Source of the DNA: a virus
IMG/VR virus record: IMGVR_UViG_3300032278_000021
Location: 1-45,773 of that record
DNA: 45,773 bases
Reading direction: 5' to 3' (one strand)
In this document: positions 1-7,470 of the stretch, in pieces
Numbering within the stretch: the first letter of the stretch is position 1
Layout of the letters: the number at the start of each line of letters is the position of its first letter
Translations under genes and position numbers: made by a program
Notes under the pieces: model-generated
Told to the model about the DNA's origin: nothing
Database searches by the model: none
What the model saw: only the letters and a program-made list of their open reading frames with translations

Positions 1-236
1 ATCCCTGCACTTTTGAGCAGTTAATACCCTTATGCGCGCTCGCGCGCGCTCGTACACCATTAGGTTAGTTTGTACACTAGTTATATTATATTATTTATTT
101 ATTTATTATATTATATTTATTATATTATTATTTAGTATTACGCGTATACGTATACATAATAGGGCTAGAATAATTCATGAGTAAATAGGCATGAAAATTT
201 AATCTCTTAGGGTACGCGCGCGTAATGGAAAGGGTG

Positions 237-340
237 TAAATTATCTAGCTGAAGTGCTGCTGTTCAGGGCGAAGGTGATTCTAACCGTATGCGCGTACGT
301 TAAGACCAGACTTCCTGCGTTACAACGTCTAGATAATTTA
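237..340. ncRNA. Possible structured RNA or cruciform element bounded by a 12-bp inverted repeat
   Basis: TAAATTATCTAG (237-248) is exactly complementary to CTAGATAATTTA (329-340). Inside the 80-base loop are a hairpin at 249-267 (CTGAA/TTCAG) and one at 282-302 (TAA-CGTA/TACG-TTA with one bulged C and loop TGCGCG). The nested pairing could be a small RNA or a double-stranded origin element. It does not fit a tRNA cloverleaf. No promoter was clearly identified. Confidence 0.3.
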
Positions 341-384
341 GGTGGTCTGCCGTATTTTAACGGATATTTAAGGCTTTAGATTAT

Positions 385-415
385 TACGCGTACATTACGC
401 GTATGTATACGCGTA
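385..415. repeat. Three TACGCGTA palindromes at helical spacing
   Basis: The perfect 8-bp palindrome TACGCGTA lies at 385-392, 396-403 and 408-415, at 11- and 12-bp spacing. The copies therefore face nearly the same side of the helix. Single copies also occur at 139, 624 and 10739. The arrangement suits cooperative binding by a dimeric protein. Confidence 0.6.
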
Positions 416-850
416 GTTAGTATAGGTTAGGGTATAATGGCTTTGGGTACTGGAACGAATTGCGCCTTACGCATATATGTACACTATTATTAATACTATT
501 AATATAGTATATTATATTAGTATTATATTATATTAGTTACGCATTATACGTATACACGTTCAAACTTCGTGCCTAGTTACGCATAAAGATATGTGTATCT
601 ATATTTATCTATATAATTACGCCTACGCGTATTATTATGGTGTATGGGTAGGTAATCTATTAATCAAATACATATATTATATAACAATAAGTGGAACGAA
701 CGAGGAGGCTTACGCCTAACGCCTATACGTACTATTACTTCTATTGTAGTTGTTATTACTGTATGTCTACGATGTTAGGCAGTTGTTTGAAAAGTGCTAG
801 GCACGAATCAGGCACGAAACGATACCTTTTTAAGCAAGCATGGAGCGTTT

Positions 851-1195
851 ATGTTTTTGATGACTGCTGAAATAGTAGTAAAGACCAATTCATATAGGTC
901 GCCTTTTATTGATCGCGTGAATAAAGCGTGCCACTTGGTAAATGGTAAGAGAGTTAATTCCCCCTACACTGTAGATGATAAGGAGCGTATGCTTATTCAA
1001 GGTGTCGTAGCCGTACAAGATATGAATAAGGAACGCAACGCTGAACGTGAGTTATATAATATTGAGAAAGAAAAGGAACGATTAAATAACCTACGCTTGA
1101 TTGTAATGCCTAATGCAAAGGGGAAGTTTACTAATGATAACGGAATGAATCCGTTTAAGAAGTTAATTGTATGGAGTGATTTAGATAATGACTAA
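851..1195 (+). CDS. Hypothetical protein, first gene of the rightward block
   Basis: No family was recognised. The chosen ATG (851) has GGAG five bases upstream (842-845), giving 114 residues; an in-frame GTG at 794 would add 19 residues but has no visible ribosome site. The protein is basic in its first half. It has a Lys/Glu-rich helical stretch (about residues 62-83 of the ATG form) that could form a short coiled coil. It overlaps the next gene by 8 bases, so the two are likely translated from one message. Being first after the leader suggests early expression, which is inference. Confidence 0.6.
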   Translation: MFLMTAEIVVKTNSYRSPFIDRVNKACHLVNGKRVNSPYTVDDKERMLIQGVVAVQDMNKERNAERELYNIEKEKERLNNLRLIVMPNAKGKFTNDNGMNPFKKLIVWSDLDND

Positions 1196-1649
1196 CCTAA
1201 AGAAAACAGGAAGACGAACGTCTACACCTATGGCTGATGTAATATCATGCGTAGGCAGGCGTGTAAGTACCCACGAATACGAGCAGGCTAAAGCAGAAGC
1301 CTGTAAGTTATTGGGTATTCCTGATCTCATATCTATGAGTGATAGCAATCGCGAACAACGCCAACTGAAACGCCTACAATATGTGATAAGAAAGGTGTCT
1401 GAGTTTATCAACAATGGTAATCCTAGACATCAAGGTCGTATCACATATGTATTTGAGGAAGAACTTGATAAGACAAACAAACTTATCGAGGGCTTTAATC
1501 AATACATGGATCATAATCAGTTGCGCTTTGGATTCACGCAACAAGTTAAGCTATTGCACATAGATAAAGACGAGCTGGTAGGACTAGGTGTGGCTATGTT
1601 CAGGCGAATAGACACGCCTAGTTCCCACACTAAGAGGGTATCAGCATGA
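1188..1649 (+). CDS. Hypothetical protein, 153 aa
   Basis: No family was recognised. The 153-residue protein is rich in charged residues and mostly helical in appearance, with a basic N-terminus (TNLKKTGRRTS) and a Lys/Arg-rich C-terminus. It starts inside the end of the previous gene (8-base overlap), and a strong hairpin plus T-run follows 14 bases after its stop. These two genes therefore look like a self-contained two-gene unit separated from the longer operon beginning near 1800. A nucleic-acid-binding role is possible from the basic ends but unsupported by any motif. Confidence 0.6.
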   Translation: MTNLKKTGRRTSTPMADVISCVGRRVSTHEYEQAKAEACKLLGIPDLISMSDSNREQRQLKRLQYVIRKVSEFINNGNPRHQGRITYVFEEELDKTNKLIEGFNQYMDHNQLRFGFTQQVKLLHIDKDELVGLGVAMFRRIDTPSSHTKRVSA

Positions 1650-1662
1650 GATTAGTACAACT

Positions 1663-1705
1663 GAGAATGAGGTATAAAGTAGCGCCTCATTCTCTACCCT
1701 TTTTT
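1663..1705 (+). terminator. Hairpin followed by T-run, terminator-like
   Basis: GAGAATGAGG (1663-1672) pairs perfectly with CCTCATTCTC (1685-1694) across a 12-base loop. TACCC and six T residues (1700-1705) follow. It sits directly after the gene ending at 1649. Archaeal termination needs only the T-run, so the 10-bp stem may also protect RNA ends. Confidence 0.6.
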
Positions 1706-1780
1706 ATGATGAACAATGTAATCAGTTCATGTTTTGTAGCACTACTAAGTGCATCAACGAGGGTGGTGGGTATCGAATAG

Positions 1781-1790
1781 ATATATAAAA
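1781..1790 (+). promoter_or_regulatory. TATA box for the 1817-6349 operon
   Basis: ATATATAAAA is centred near 1785.5. This predicts a transcript start around 1810-1813, just at or before the first start codons (GTG 1808, ATG 1817), giving a leaderless or nearly leaderless message. Confidence 0.5.
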
Positions 1791-1816
1791 CATTAGTAAT
1801 CAGTAGCGTGATTAAG

Positions 1817-2023
1817 ATGACAGTTTCATTATCAGAAACAATCAATGATATGCAAGTGCAGTTAGAAGATTTGCAGGACAGGATAGATATTCAAGAGGAA
1901 ATCGTTAGTGATTTAACTGATGACGTTGAGAATCTTGATCACTCAGCAATACTTGATGAACTTGAAGACAACGATAGTCTATTTTGGAAAAGAATAAGGA
2001 ATATGATAGATGACTCCAAATAA
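1817..2023 (+). CDS. Small acidic coiled-coil protein
   Basis: No family was recognised. The 68 residues are strongly acidic and carry heptad-like hydrophobic spacing (MQVQLEDLQDRIDIQEEIV), so a short coiled coil is likely. ATG 1817 is preferred over the in-frame GTG at 1808; both lie close to the start predicted from the TATA box. The next gene begins at or before its stop codon. The acidity suggests a protein-protein adaptor or DNA mimic, but this is speculation. Confidence 0.55.
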   Translation: MTVSLSETINDMQVQLEDLQDRIDIQEEIVSDLTDDVENLDHSAILDELEDNDSLFWKRIRNMIDDSK

Positions 2024-2024
2024 T

Positions 2025-2384
2025 ATGGAAGAACATGACATGACTAACGGAGAAGTAACAGCATTTACATTCGGATATCTAAATGCAATCGCTGAGATTA
2101 TAAGACAAACAATAAGTGAAGCCGAACGAAACAGTCCTTCTAATAATGGTGCAGCTACAGCTACACGTAAGTTAGCAGCAGATTATTTATATGAGATGCA
2201 AGATAAGATTGGCGAAAGACTATGTATTCCTGACAGATCATTCAAAAGATTTATGAATCAGGATATACTGAAGGTCATTAATATCATAAGCGAAGAAGCA
2301 CACAACTCTATGAGTATATTAGATAGAGAAATGGAACGTTTAATGAAAGATCATTCAGGAAATTGGCGTGAGGAAAATAGATAA
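2025..2384 (+). CDS. Hypothetical helical protein, about 119 aa
   Basis: No family was recognised. The protein is predicted mostly helical, with one conserved-looking YLYEMQDKIGERL segment. Possible starts are ATG 2010 (overlapping the previous gene), ATG 2025 (one base after its stop; chosen) and ATG 2040. Its stop TAA shares its last base with the ATG of the AAA+ ATPase gene, so the two are probably translationally coupled. It may work with the ATPase/VWA pair downstream, judged from position only. Confidence 0.55.
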   Translation: MEEHDMTNGEVTAFTFGYLNAIAEIIRQTISEAERNSPSNNGAATATRKLAADYLYEMQDKIGERLCIPDRSFKRFMNQDILKVINIISEEAHNSMSILDREMERLMKDHSGNWREENR

Positions 2385-3565
2385 TGGCATACACAGATGA
2401 AGAACTAAGATACGAATTGACATTGAAAGCAAGAGAGATTGCGCGTGCTAATTTCGCGCGTAAAAGTGTGGCAGAAGACAGGGCTACACATTACTCTGAG
2501 TTAGTAAGATCGCCTGAGTTCTTGGAATATATTAAGGGCTTACACATGGGAGAGCCTACGCCTGAACCTACAACTACAACAGGTACTATGTCTATTGAAG
2601 AACTACTTGCACCTAAGAAAGAGGTTCAACAGGTAGAAGAGGAAGTCATTGAAGAACAGATGAATAAATCTATACGTAAACAGGCAGGTAATCATGAAAC
2701 ACAGTTCGGTACTATTAACTTCGACCAGTATAAACCTTACAAGTGGGGAAGCTACGTTGAGTTAGGAGATGAACGAGTTGATTTACTTAAGCAATTCACA
2801 ATGGACATACCATATCCTTATCTCATTGAAGGGGATAAAGGATTAGGTAAGACGTTGTGTGTTTATGATGTGGCTTACGATACACAAACTCACTTAGTAT
2901 TTCATGCTTGTTCTAGTGGCACAAGAGAGGGCGACCTCTTAGGTAGATCACAAGTAGATGAGAACGGATCATACTTTGATCTAGGTGTATTGCCTCGCGC
3001 AATACTATGTGCAAACAAGTTTAAGAAAGCATGCCTATACTTAGATGAAGTTAACGCACTTGAACCTGAGATGCAGAAGATACTTAACCCTGTATTAGAT
3101 GACAGGCACATGGTAGTAGCCAACAATAAACTATTCAAATTAGATGACGGTTGCAAGTTAGTTATCATATCATCAATGAACCCTAGTTATTATGCAGGTG
3201 TCAATCAGTTGACAGAAGACTTGCGATCTAGATACATTGGTTCAGTATGGGATTACCCATCAAGCAAAGACTTGGATAAGATAATTAATTGGGAAGACAT
3301 TCCTGATACAGTATCAGCTCCATTAGTTCAGGTAGTTCAAGACACACACAGCTCTAGAGTAAAGGGCGATGTTGAATATGTATTATCTCCTAGAGATATA
3401 GTACAGTTCACTAACATGTATAGAGTATGGTTGAAAGACGGACTAGTTGGCGATCAGATTACAAGGAAGTGTATTAAGACATGCTTACTTGTTAAGTATG
3501 GCGATGCAACTGAACGTGAGTTCATAAAGAATTCAATAGCAGATACATTTGGTATCACACTATGA
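2384..3565 (+). CDS. MoxR/CobS-like AAA+ ATPase
   Basis: This is an AAA+ ATPase of the MoxR/CobS (dynein-like AAA_5) type. Visible motifs are Walker A EGDKGLGKT (149-157), Walker B CLYLDEVN (217-224), sensor 1 Asn in SSMNP (about 263-267) and an arginine-finger region LRSRYIG (280-286). The first 120 residues are an acidic, repetitive extension with no recognised domain. MoxR-type ATPases work with VWA-domain partners to remodel proteins or insert metals, and such a partner is encoded three small genes downstream (4439-6349). CobS homologues occur in many marine phages. Whether this one assists a cobaltochelatase or remodels viral proteins cannot be told from sequence. A four-base overlap joins it to the next gene. 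Confidence 0.85.
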   Translation: MAYTDEELRYELTLKAREIARANFARKSVAEDRATHYSELVRSPEFLEYIKGLHMGEPTPEPTTTTGTMSIEELLAPKKEVQQVEEEVIEEQMNKSIRKQAGNHETQFGTINFDQYKPYKWGSYVELGDERVDLLKQFTMDIPYPYLIEGDKGLGKTLCVYDVAYDTQTHLVFHACSSGTREGDLLGRSQVDENGSYFDLGVLPRAILCANKFKKACLYLDEVNALEPEMQKILNPVLDDRHMVVANNKLFKLDDGCKLVIISSMNPSYYAGVNQLTEDLRSRYIGSVWDYPSSKDLDKIINWEDIPDTVSAPLVQVVQDTHSSRVKGDVEYVLSPRDIVQFTNMYRVWLKDGLVGDQITRKCIKTCLLVKYGDATEREFIKNSIADTFGITL

Positions 3566-3801
3566 TGCGACAACCAATCCGTAAGGTAAAACTCTTCTTC
3601 CCTATTCTTAGGGATCAAGAGCAACCACCTACGGTCAAGAATACTATACCTATTGACGAACAGATCAATGACTTCATTGGTACAGTATCTGGAATCAATC
3701 CTAAGATAGTTGATGTGAAGTATTCATATCAATACATTCTTAACTCAGAATACGAGGGCGACTTCGAACGTGCATTACTTATCTACGAGGTAGAGGTATG
3801 A
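3562..3801 (+). CDS. Hypothetical protein, 79 aa
   Basis: No family was recognised. The gene starts inside the stop of the AAA+ ATPase gene (ATGATG/TGA overlap) and itself overlaps the next gene by four bases. The 79-residue product has a basic start (MRQPIRKVKLFFP) and an acidic, hydrophobic second half that suggests a small alpha/beta fold. Its place between the ATPase and its VWA partner suggests an accessory subunit, which is inference. Confidence 0.55.
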   Translation: MMRQPIRKVKLFFPILRDQEQPPTVKNTIPIDEQINDFIGTVSGINPKIVDVKYSYQYILNSEYEGDFERALLIYEVEV

Positions 3802-4220
3802 CTAAATATGTTATAACAAAAGGAATAAACGGTGGAGCTAATGGTGCTAACTATAGCATAAGACAACAAGAGAAACATATCATATCAATGCTTGAAGAGT
3901 CTAAGAAATTCTTTAATGGTTGGGTAAGTGATATCAATCAGGCGTTAGATTACTATCGTCTTAAACAGGGTGGCACTTACGCTGAAGAGGAACTTGATCA
4001 TAAGTTCAAGGACAGTAAAGGTAACGAACATAGTCTAATGAAACCAATACCTACAATAAAACAATCGAAGCATTATATGTATGAGAAAACCAGAAGCAAT
4101 ATGCTTGACACACTAGGGTATATGTACCACGACTTCTTTGTATCTAACCCAGCATACATATTGCCTATGGATAAAGAAGAGTTGAAACAATTCTTAGAAA
4201 AGAATGGAGTAGATTTATAA
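3798..4220 (+). CDS. Hypothetical protein, 140 aa
   Basis: No family was recognised. The 140-residue product is mixed helical, rich in Lys, Tyr and Gln, with no cysteine and no membrane segment. ATGA-type overlap joins it to the preceding gene, and its stop TAA shares its last base with the next ATG (4220). It belongs to the ATPase/VWA operon. A glycine/asparagine-rich N-terminus (INGGANGANYS) is the only distinctive stretch. Confidence 0.55.
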   Translation: MTKYVITKGINGGANGANYSIRQQEKHIISMLEESKKFFNGWVSDINQALDYYRLKQGGTYAEEELDHKFKDSKGNEHSLMKPIPTIKQSKHYMYEKTRSNMLDTLGYMYHDFFVSNPAYILPMDKEELKQFLEKNGVDL

Positions 4221-4348
4221 TGACCTTTGTAATAACTAAGAAACAAAGAGAAGAGATAGGCGAGCCTACGCAAGAGGAACTTGATAACATAATGAAAGTG
4301 TTAACATCAATAGATGGTGTAAAGATATGGAAGTCGAAGAAGAAGTAG
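4220..4348 (+). CDS. Small hypothetical protein, 42 aa
   Basis: A 42-codon frame begins on the last base of the previous stop codon and ends in a run of lysines (KIWKSKKK). The overlaps on both sides (TAATG upstream; it overlaps the next small gene by 22 bases) match the packing of its neighbours. This is the main reason to call it real. The product is charged and has no recognised motif. Confidence 0.45.
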   Translation: MTFVITKKQREEIGEPTQEELDNIMKVLTSIDGVKIWKSKKK

Positions 4349-4437
4349 AGATAGAGTGTAGGCATTGTGGTGTCGTTGATACATACTATGTATGTATTGA
4401 TGTAGACTTCGAAGACTACATACAGGACAGGGATTAA
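4327..4437 (+). CDS. Acidic mini-protein with one CxxC knuckle, 36 aa
   Basis: This frame fills the space up to the ATG of the VWA gene, ending one base before it. The product begins with a Glu/Val-rich stretch, then CRHC (residues 11-14) and a third Cys in YYVCI. That could give a partial or dimeric zinc knuckle. It overlaps the preceding small frame by 22 bases, so at least one of the two could be spurious. Confidence 0.4.
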   Translation: MEVEEEVEIECRHCGVVDTYYVCIDVDFEDYIQDRD

Positions 4438-4438
4438 A

Positions 4439-6349
4439 ATGAAAACAGAATATCTAACACACCAAGAATACTTTAAGAAACGTGCCAACATTATAGAAGA
4501 CATCAAAGGTGTAGGCATAGACATAACGTATCAAAGGAACACAAATAATTGGGTATCTCCTAATAGAAACAAACCAAACCATTATACAATAAACATATGC
4601 ACACCTAATGAGAAAGGAATCAGTAGGAAGACAGCATTATACCATGAACTATCTCACTTAATGTGGGAAAGTTTCGCACCTAACGTTAGAGGTATGGCTC
4701 AGGGTTGGGCAGATAGGTTTATTCAAAACCACAAAGAACTTAATGAGGAAAATGATAAGACTCAGAAAGAATTGATTAAGAAATCAATAGTACAAGAGTA
4801 TATGCTACACTTCAATATCATTGAAGACCAAAGGATTGAATCGTTAACTAAGCATGTATGGTTAGGAACACAGAAGATGTTTGATGAAACACGTACCAAC
4901 TTAGGCGAACAACTAATAGAGAACCTTAAAGATATACCACTTGAAGAGAGAACACCAGCAGATATATTACTAGCAGCTAGATTCTATCAACCCAAGCACA
5001 CTAAAGATTGGGCTAAGGAAATCATGGAAGATGTTATTGATACAGGAATGAAAGGATCATTATCTGCATGGGTAAAGTCTAAGAAGTATGTTGATGAGTA
5101 TCTTGAAGATGGCTTTGGCGATTATAAAAATCGTAATAAAGAAGTCGAAGAAACACAAAAGCAATGGGAAGAAAATACTAAGATACTTAACAGCGAACTA
5201 TCTACACAAGAGCAGATAGATGAGGCAGAGTCTAATCAAAGCAAAGCTTCCGAACAACTTAAGAATATTAATAGAGAGAAAAGCAGGTCTTCATACTCAG
5301 TACAACATAGGACAGGTAAGAACACAAAGTTCTCACATGATCATGATGAGTTACTGACAGAACACGATGGTTATAATAGTTCTGAAGAGCGTAAAGAAAT
5401 GGAAGAAGAAGCAGAAGAACTATTAAACGAAGCCACACTTATTGAAGAGGAAACTGAAGAAGAGGGTAAGGAACATGTAAGCGAACATAAGAAAGATGGC
5501 GAAGAAGAGATAGAAAATATGAAGGCTAGCATAGAAGCCATAGGTAAGACAGGAAGTATGACACCATCACATATAAAATCTATAAGTAGACCACAGGCAA
5601 AGGTAGAAGTAGATGCTAAGACAGCACAAGTATTACAAAAGACATTCACTAAGATGGCAGAACAATTCACTTCAAACATAGATGACTATGGTTCTGAAGT
5701 TAATGTTGAGGCATTCATTAACAGGAAAGTTAGACAGTCTAATGATCCATGCATGATTAATGAGAAGCTAAGCAACGGTGCTACTGTTCTTATATCCATA
5801 GACGGATCAGGTTCAATGGGAAATAGTGGTCGCATATATGATGCACGTAATTTATGTGCAACATTATACAAAGCGTCAGAAAAAGTAAAGGACATTGAAT
5901 TAGTAGGAAACGTTTGGTCTTCTGATTATGAGGGCAACGTAGGCATTACAACATTCAAGAGTCTTAAGGAATGTGAGAAGATAGAAGTCAATGACAGTTA
6001 TTTATTCACACCTACACATGAAGCATTGATTCATAGTGCTAAGCAACTACGTGGTAGAAAAGGCAGGAAGAAACTAATGATCATCATAACAGATGGCGTG
6101 CCACAATACTATAAGAATAACATAGACACACCAGCAGGGATTCTCATCAAGATGAATAAGAAAGCATTGAAGAAAGCATTAAGGATATCTCCACGTATAA
6201 TATGTATAGACATATCAAACCATTGGAAATATGGCGAGGTATTAAAGGACATATTCGGTAGACGATACGTATCATTCACAGGTATGCATGGTGCAAGCAA
6301 GTTTGTTATTAAGGAGTTCAGAAAGATTGTCCAAGAGGTTATGCGTTAA
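4439..6349 (+). CDS. CobT-like protein: HExxH metallopeptidase-like domain plus VWA domain
   Basis: The 636-residue protein has three parts. Residues 1-200 carry a zinc-site motif HELSH (69-73) and, about 55 residues on, NIIEDQRIE (126-134), the combination seen in metallopeptidase-like domains of MoxR-associated and CobT-like proteins. Residues 230-370 are a very acidic Glu/Lys linker. Residues 445-636 are a von Willebrand A domain with MIDAS motif DGSGS (455-459), a Thr in TPTHEAL (about 524) and TDG (551-553). It is the expected partner of the MoxR/CobS-like ATPase upstream. The pair resembles CobS/CobT of aerobic cobalamin synthesis, but true CobT lacks a proven protease role, so metal insertion, protein remodelling or proteolysis all remain possible. 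Confidence 0.8.
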   Translation: MKTEYLTHQEYFKKRANIIEDIKGVGIDITYQRNTNNWVSPNRNKPNHYTINICTPNEKGISRKTALYHELSHLMWESFAPNVRGMAQGWADRFIQNHKELNEENDKTQKELIKKSIVQEYMLHFNIIEDQRIESLTKHVWLGTQKMFDETRTNLGEQLIENLKDIPLEERTPADILLAARFYQPKHTKDWAKEIMEDVIDTGMKGSLSAWVKSKKYVDEYLEDGFGDYKNRNKEVEETQKQWEENTKILNSELSTQEQIDEAESNQSKASEQLKNINREKSRSSYSVQHRTGKNTKFSHDHDELLTEHDGYNSSEERKEMEEEAEELLNEATLIEEETEEEGKEHVSEHKKDGEEEIENMKASIEAIGKTGSMTPSHIKSISRPQAKVEVDAKTAQVLQKTFTKMAEQFTSNIDDYGSEVNVEAFINRKVRQSNDPCMINEKLSNGATVLISIDGSGSMGNSGRIYDARNLCATLYKASEKVKDIELVGNVWSSDYEGNVGITTFKSLKECEKIEVNDSYLFTPTHEALIHSAKQLRGRKGRKKLMIIITDGVPQYYKNNIDTPAGILIKMNKKALKKALRISPRIICIDISNHWKYGEVLKDIFGRRYVSFTGMHGASKFVIKEFRKIVQEVMR

Positions 6350-6396
6350 TGATACTCCCTCTATATAATCTCCTCAATAGCATACTCATATACATA

Positions 6397-6430
6397 CAGG
6401 TAAGGCGTAGACCTTTCGGTCTTCGACCTG
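6397..6430 (+). promoter_or_regulatory. Intergenic hairpin
   Basis: In the 140-base gap after the VWA gene, CAGGT (6397-6401) pairs with ACCTG (6426-6430), CG (6406-6407) with CG (6424-6425), and AGACC (6409-6413) with GGTCT (6418-6422) around a TTTC loop. No T-run follows directly, so an RNA-processing or attenuation element is as likely as a terminator. Confidence 0.4.
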
Positions 6431-6465
6431 TACACCATATTTTCCACAACAAACAAGAGCGTTCC

Positions 6466-6473
6466 TATATATA
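6466..6473 (+). promoter_or_regulatory. TATA box for the Cys-rich gene cluster
   Basis: TATATATA lies at 6466-6473. It predicts transcription from about 6490-6496, which argues against the GTG at 6475 and for the ATG at 6490 as the first start codon of the downstream cluster. Confidence 0.45.
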
Positions 6474-6489
6474 GGTGTCTAAGATGAGA

Positions 6490-6723
6490 ATGAATTTATT
6501 AAATAAAAACACTTACGACAAGGTATATTGTACATGTAAAGTATTCCCTAATCATATGTCGTTATGGACAGGAATCCATATAGGTAATAGTAAATGCGAT
6601 TGTACAAACCATAAAGGTAAAACGCTTTGGAACTTAAGTATATACTTGTTCGGAAAAGAGATACTATTTCTATACAAGTATGAAGACGAAAACATTCATA
6701 TTGGTAAGTGTATAAAGGGATAA
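6490..6723 (+). CDS. Small Cys-rich protein, 77 aa
   Basis: No family was recognised. Two CxC pairs (CTCKV and CDCTN) and a His could bind one zinc ion in the N-terminal half; the C-terminal half is hydrophobic and aromatic (LSIYLFGKEILFLYKY). The ATG at 6490 is chosen because the in-frame GTG at 6475 overlaps the promoter. The next gene starts two bases after the stop. It opens a series of short cysteine-rich genes that runs to about 9900. Confidence 0.55.
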   Translation: MNLLNKNTYDKVYCTCKVFPNHMSLWTGIHIGNSKCDCTNHKGKTLWNLSIYLFGKEILFLYKYEDENIHIGKCIKG

Positions 6724-6725
6724 AC

Positions 6726-7298
6726 ATGGTAAAAATAGCACGCGAAGCATTACCACCCAACACTAACGTAGAGAAAGAATGGGTTGAGATAGAACTAGGT
6801 TCTGGTAATAACAAACATACCTACCTTACCAAGAAAGTAAGATTAGGCGCTGTCTACAATGTATGTGATTGTATTGAGATACATGAACAATTAGAAAGAG
6901 GAGAAAGGCTTGATAATATATGTCCTCATTGTAACCACTTACAAGTAGAAGAAGACAAAAACTTAGAGGTAAAGGAAAGGAAGAAATTGGTTAATGCAAT
7001 ACTGAATATGGAAAAGCAGGAGCTAATAAGAATATCAAGAACACCAAAAATCGAACTAGAATCAATGTCTAATGAGAAGTTGTTTTCTCACTTCAAATGT
7101 TGTAATGAAAGCATGGGTAAATTGACACATGATAAGAAATCATATGAAATACCATGTATAGACTGTGGTAAGTATGTAGCAAAGAGTGAAGTAGAATGTC
7201 ATGGACACGTAGATATAACACCAGATGAGTTTGGATTCCATACAGGATCACTATGTAATCAATGTTATGAAAAAGAGTTGAAACAATTTGACTACTAA
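6726..7298 (+). CDS. Zinc-ribbon protein, about 190 aa
   Basis: The start ATG at 6726 follows AAGGGA at a normal distance; an in-frame GTG at 6708 lies inside the preceding gene. Cysteine pairs are CDC (about 47-49) and CPHC (about 68-71), then CC, CIDC and CNQC near the C-terminus, with several His. At least two zinc sites are likely. The middle is a Lys/Glu-rich helix. No enzyme motif is visible. Such multi-knuckle proteins often bind nucleic acid or act as adaptors, but the role is not known here. Confidence 0.6.
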   Translation: MVKIAREALPPNTNVEKEWVEIELGSGNNKHTYLTKKVRLGAVYNVCDCIEIHEQLERGERLDNICPHCNHLQVEEDKNLEVKERKKLVNAILNMEKQELIRISRTPKIELESMSNEKLFSHFKCCNESMGKLTHDKKSYEIPCIDCGKYVAKSEVECHGHVDITPDEFGFHTGSLCNQCYEKELKQFDY

Positions 7299-7470
7299 AC
7301 ATAGAAAACGACATGTAATACCTGAAGCGTATTGCACCGAATGTTATCCACTTGAATGTACTGAGGAAATAAGTGAGGTATTAGGAGAGAATGATTGGAG
7401 GAAGTGTCCATACTGTGGTAGCGAGAAACATTTTGTTAATCATTGTCCAAATATGAGGAAAGAGAAATGA
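7288..7470 (+). CDS. Zinc-knuckle protein, 60 aa, TTG start
   Basis: The frame opens with TTG at 7288 inside the end of the previous gene and has no ATG before its last few codons. The product has CTEC with a nearby Cys and then CPYC with a following His-rich C-terminus (HFVNHCPN), enough for one or two zinc sites. The ATGA overlap with the next gene supports it being translated. Confidence 0.5.
   Translation: MTTKHRKRHVIPEAYCTECYPLECTEEISEVLGENDWRKCPYCGSEKHFVNHCPNMRKEK

Larger units (their letters stand above)
138..715. repeat. TTACGC iteron-like repeats
   Basis: TTACGC occurs on the + strand at 138, 384, 395, 467, 537, 577, 617 and 710, and once as its complement at 220. Several copies extend to TACGCGTA or TACGCAT. 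A further copy lies at 10732 in a second non-coding gap that carries the same palindrome type. The clustering in the gene-free leader suggests binding sites for a viral initiator or regulator. Confidence 0.5.
1..850. other. Gene-poor leader with CpG-rich palindromes; candidate replication origin or genome-end control region
   Basis: No convincing coding frame is seen over about 850 bases. The stretch alternates long A/T runs (for example 75-135 and 480-540) with short CpG-rich palindromes, which stand out because CpG is scarce elsewhere in the window. It holds five TACGCGTA octamers, a 12-bp palindrome TACGCGCGCGTA (213-224), repeated TTACGC and a 12-bp inverted repeat (237-248/329-340). All genes just downstream read rightward. 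Iteron-like repeats beside an A/T-rich unwinding zone are what many plasmid and viral origins look like. The origin role is inference; a packaging or terminal region is the alternative. Confidence 0.5.

Noticed and set aside
237-340. Possible tRNA in the leader
   Set aside because: No cloverleaf, no TTCGA-type T-loop and no acceptor stem; only long-range pairing was found.
691-870. 59-codon frame from GTG 691 with several Cys
   Set aside because: It overlaps the better-supported gene at 851, no start-distance TATA fits, and it is Tyr/Cys-rich in an AT-rich leader; likely chance.
1181-1414. Leftward frame opposite the 1188-1649 gene
   Set aside because: It is antisense to a gene that fits the operon, with no promoter or ribosome site; typical shadow frame.
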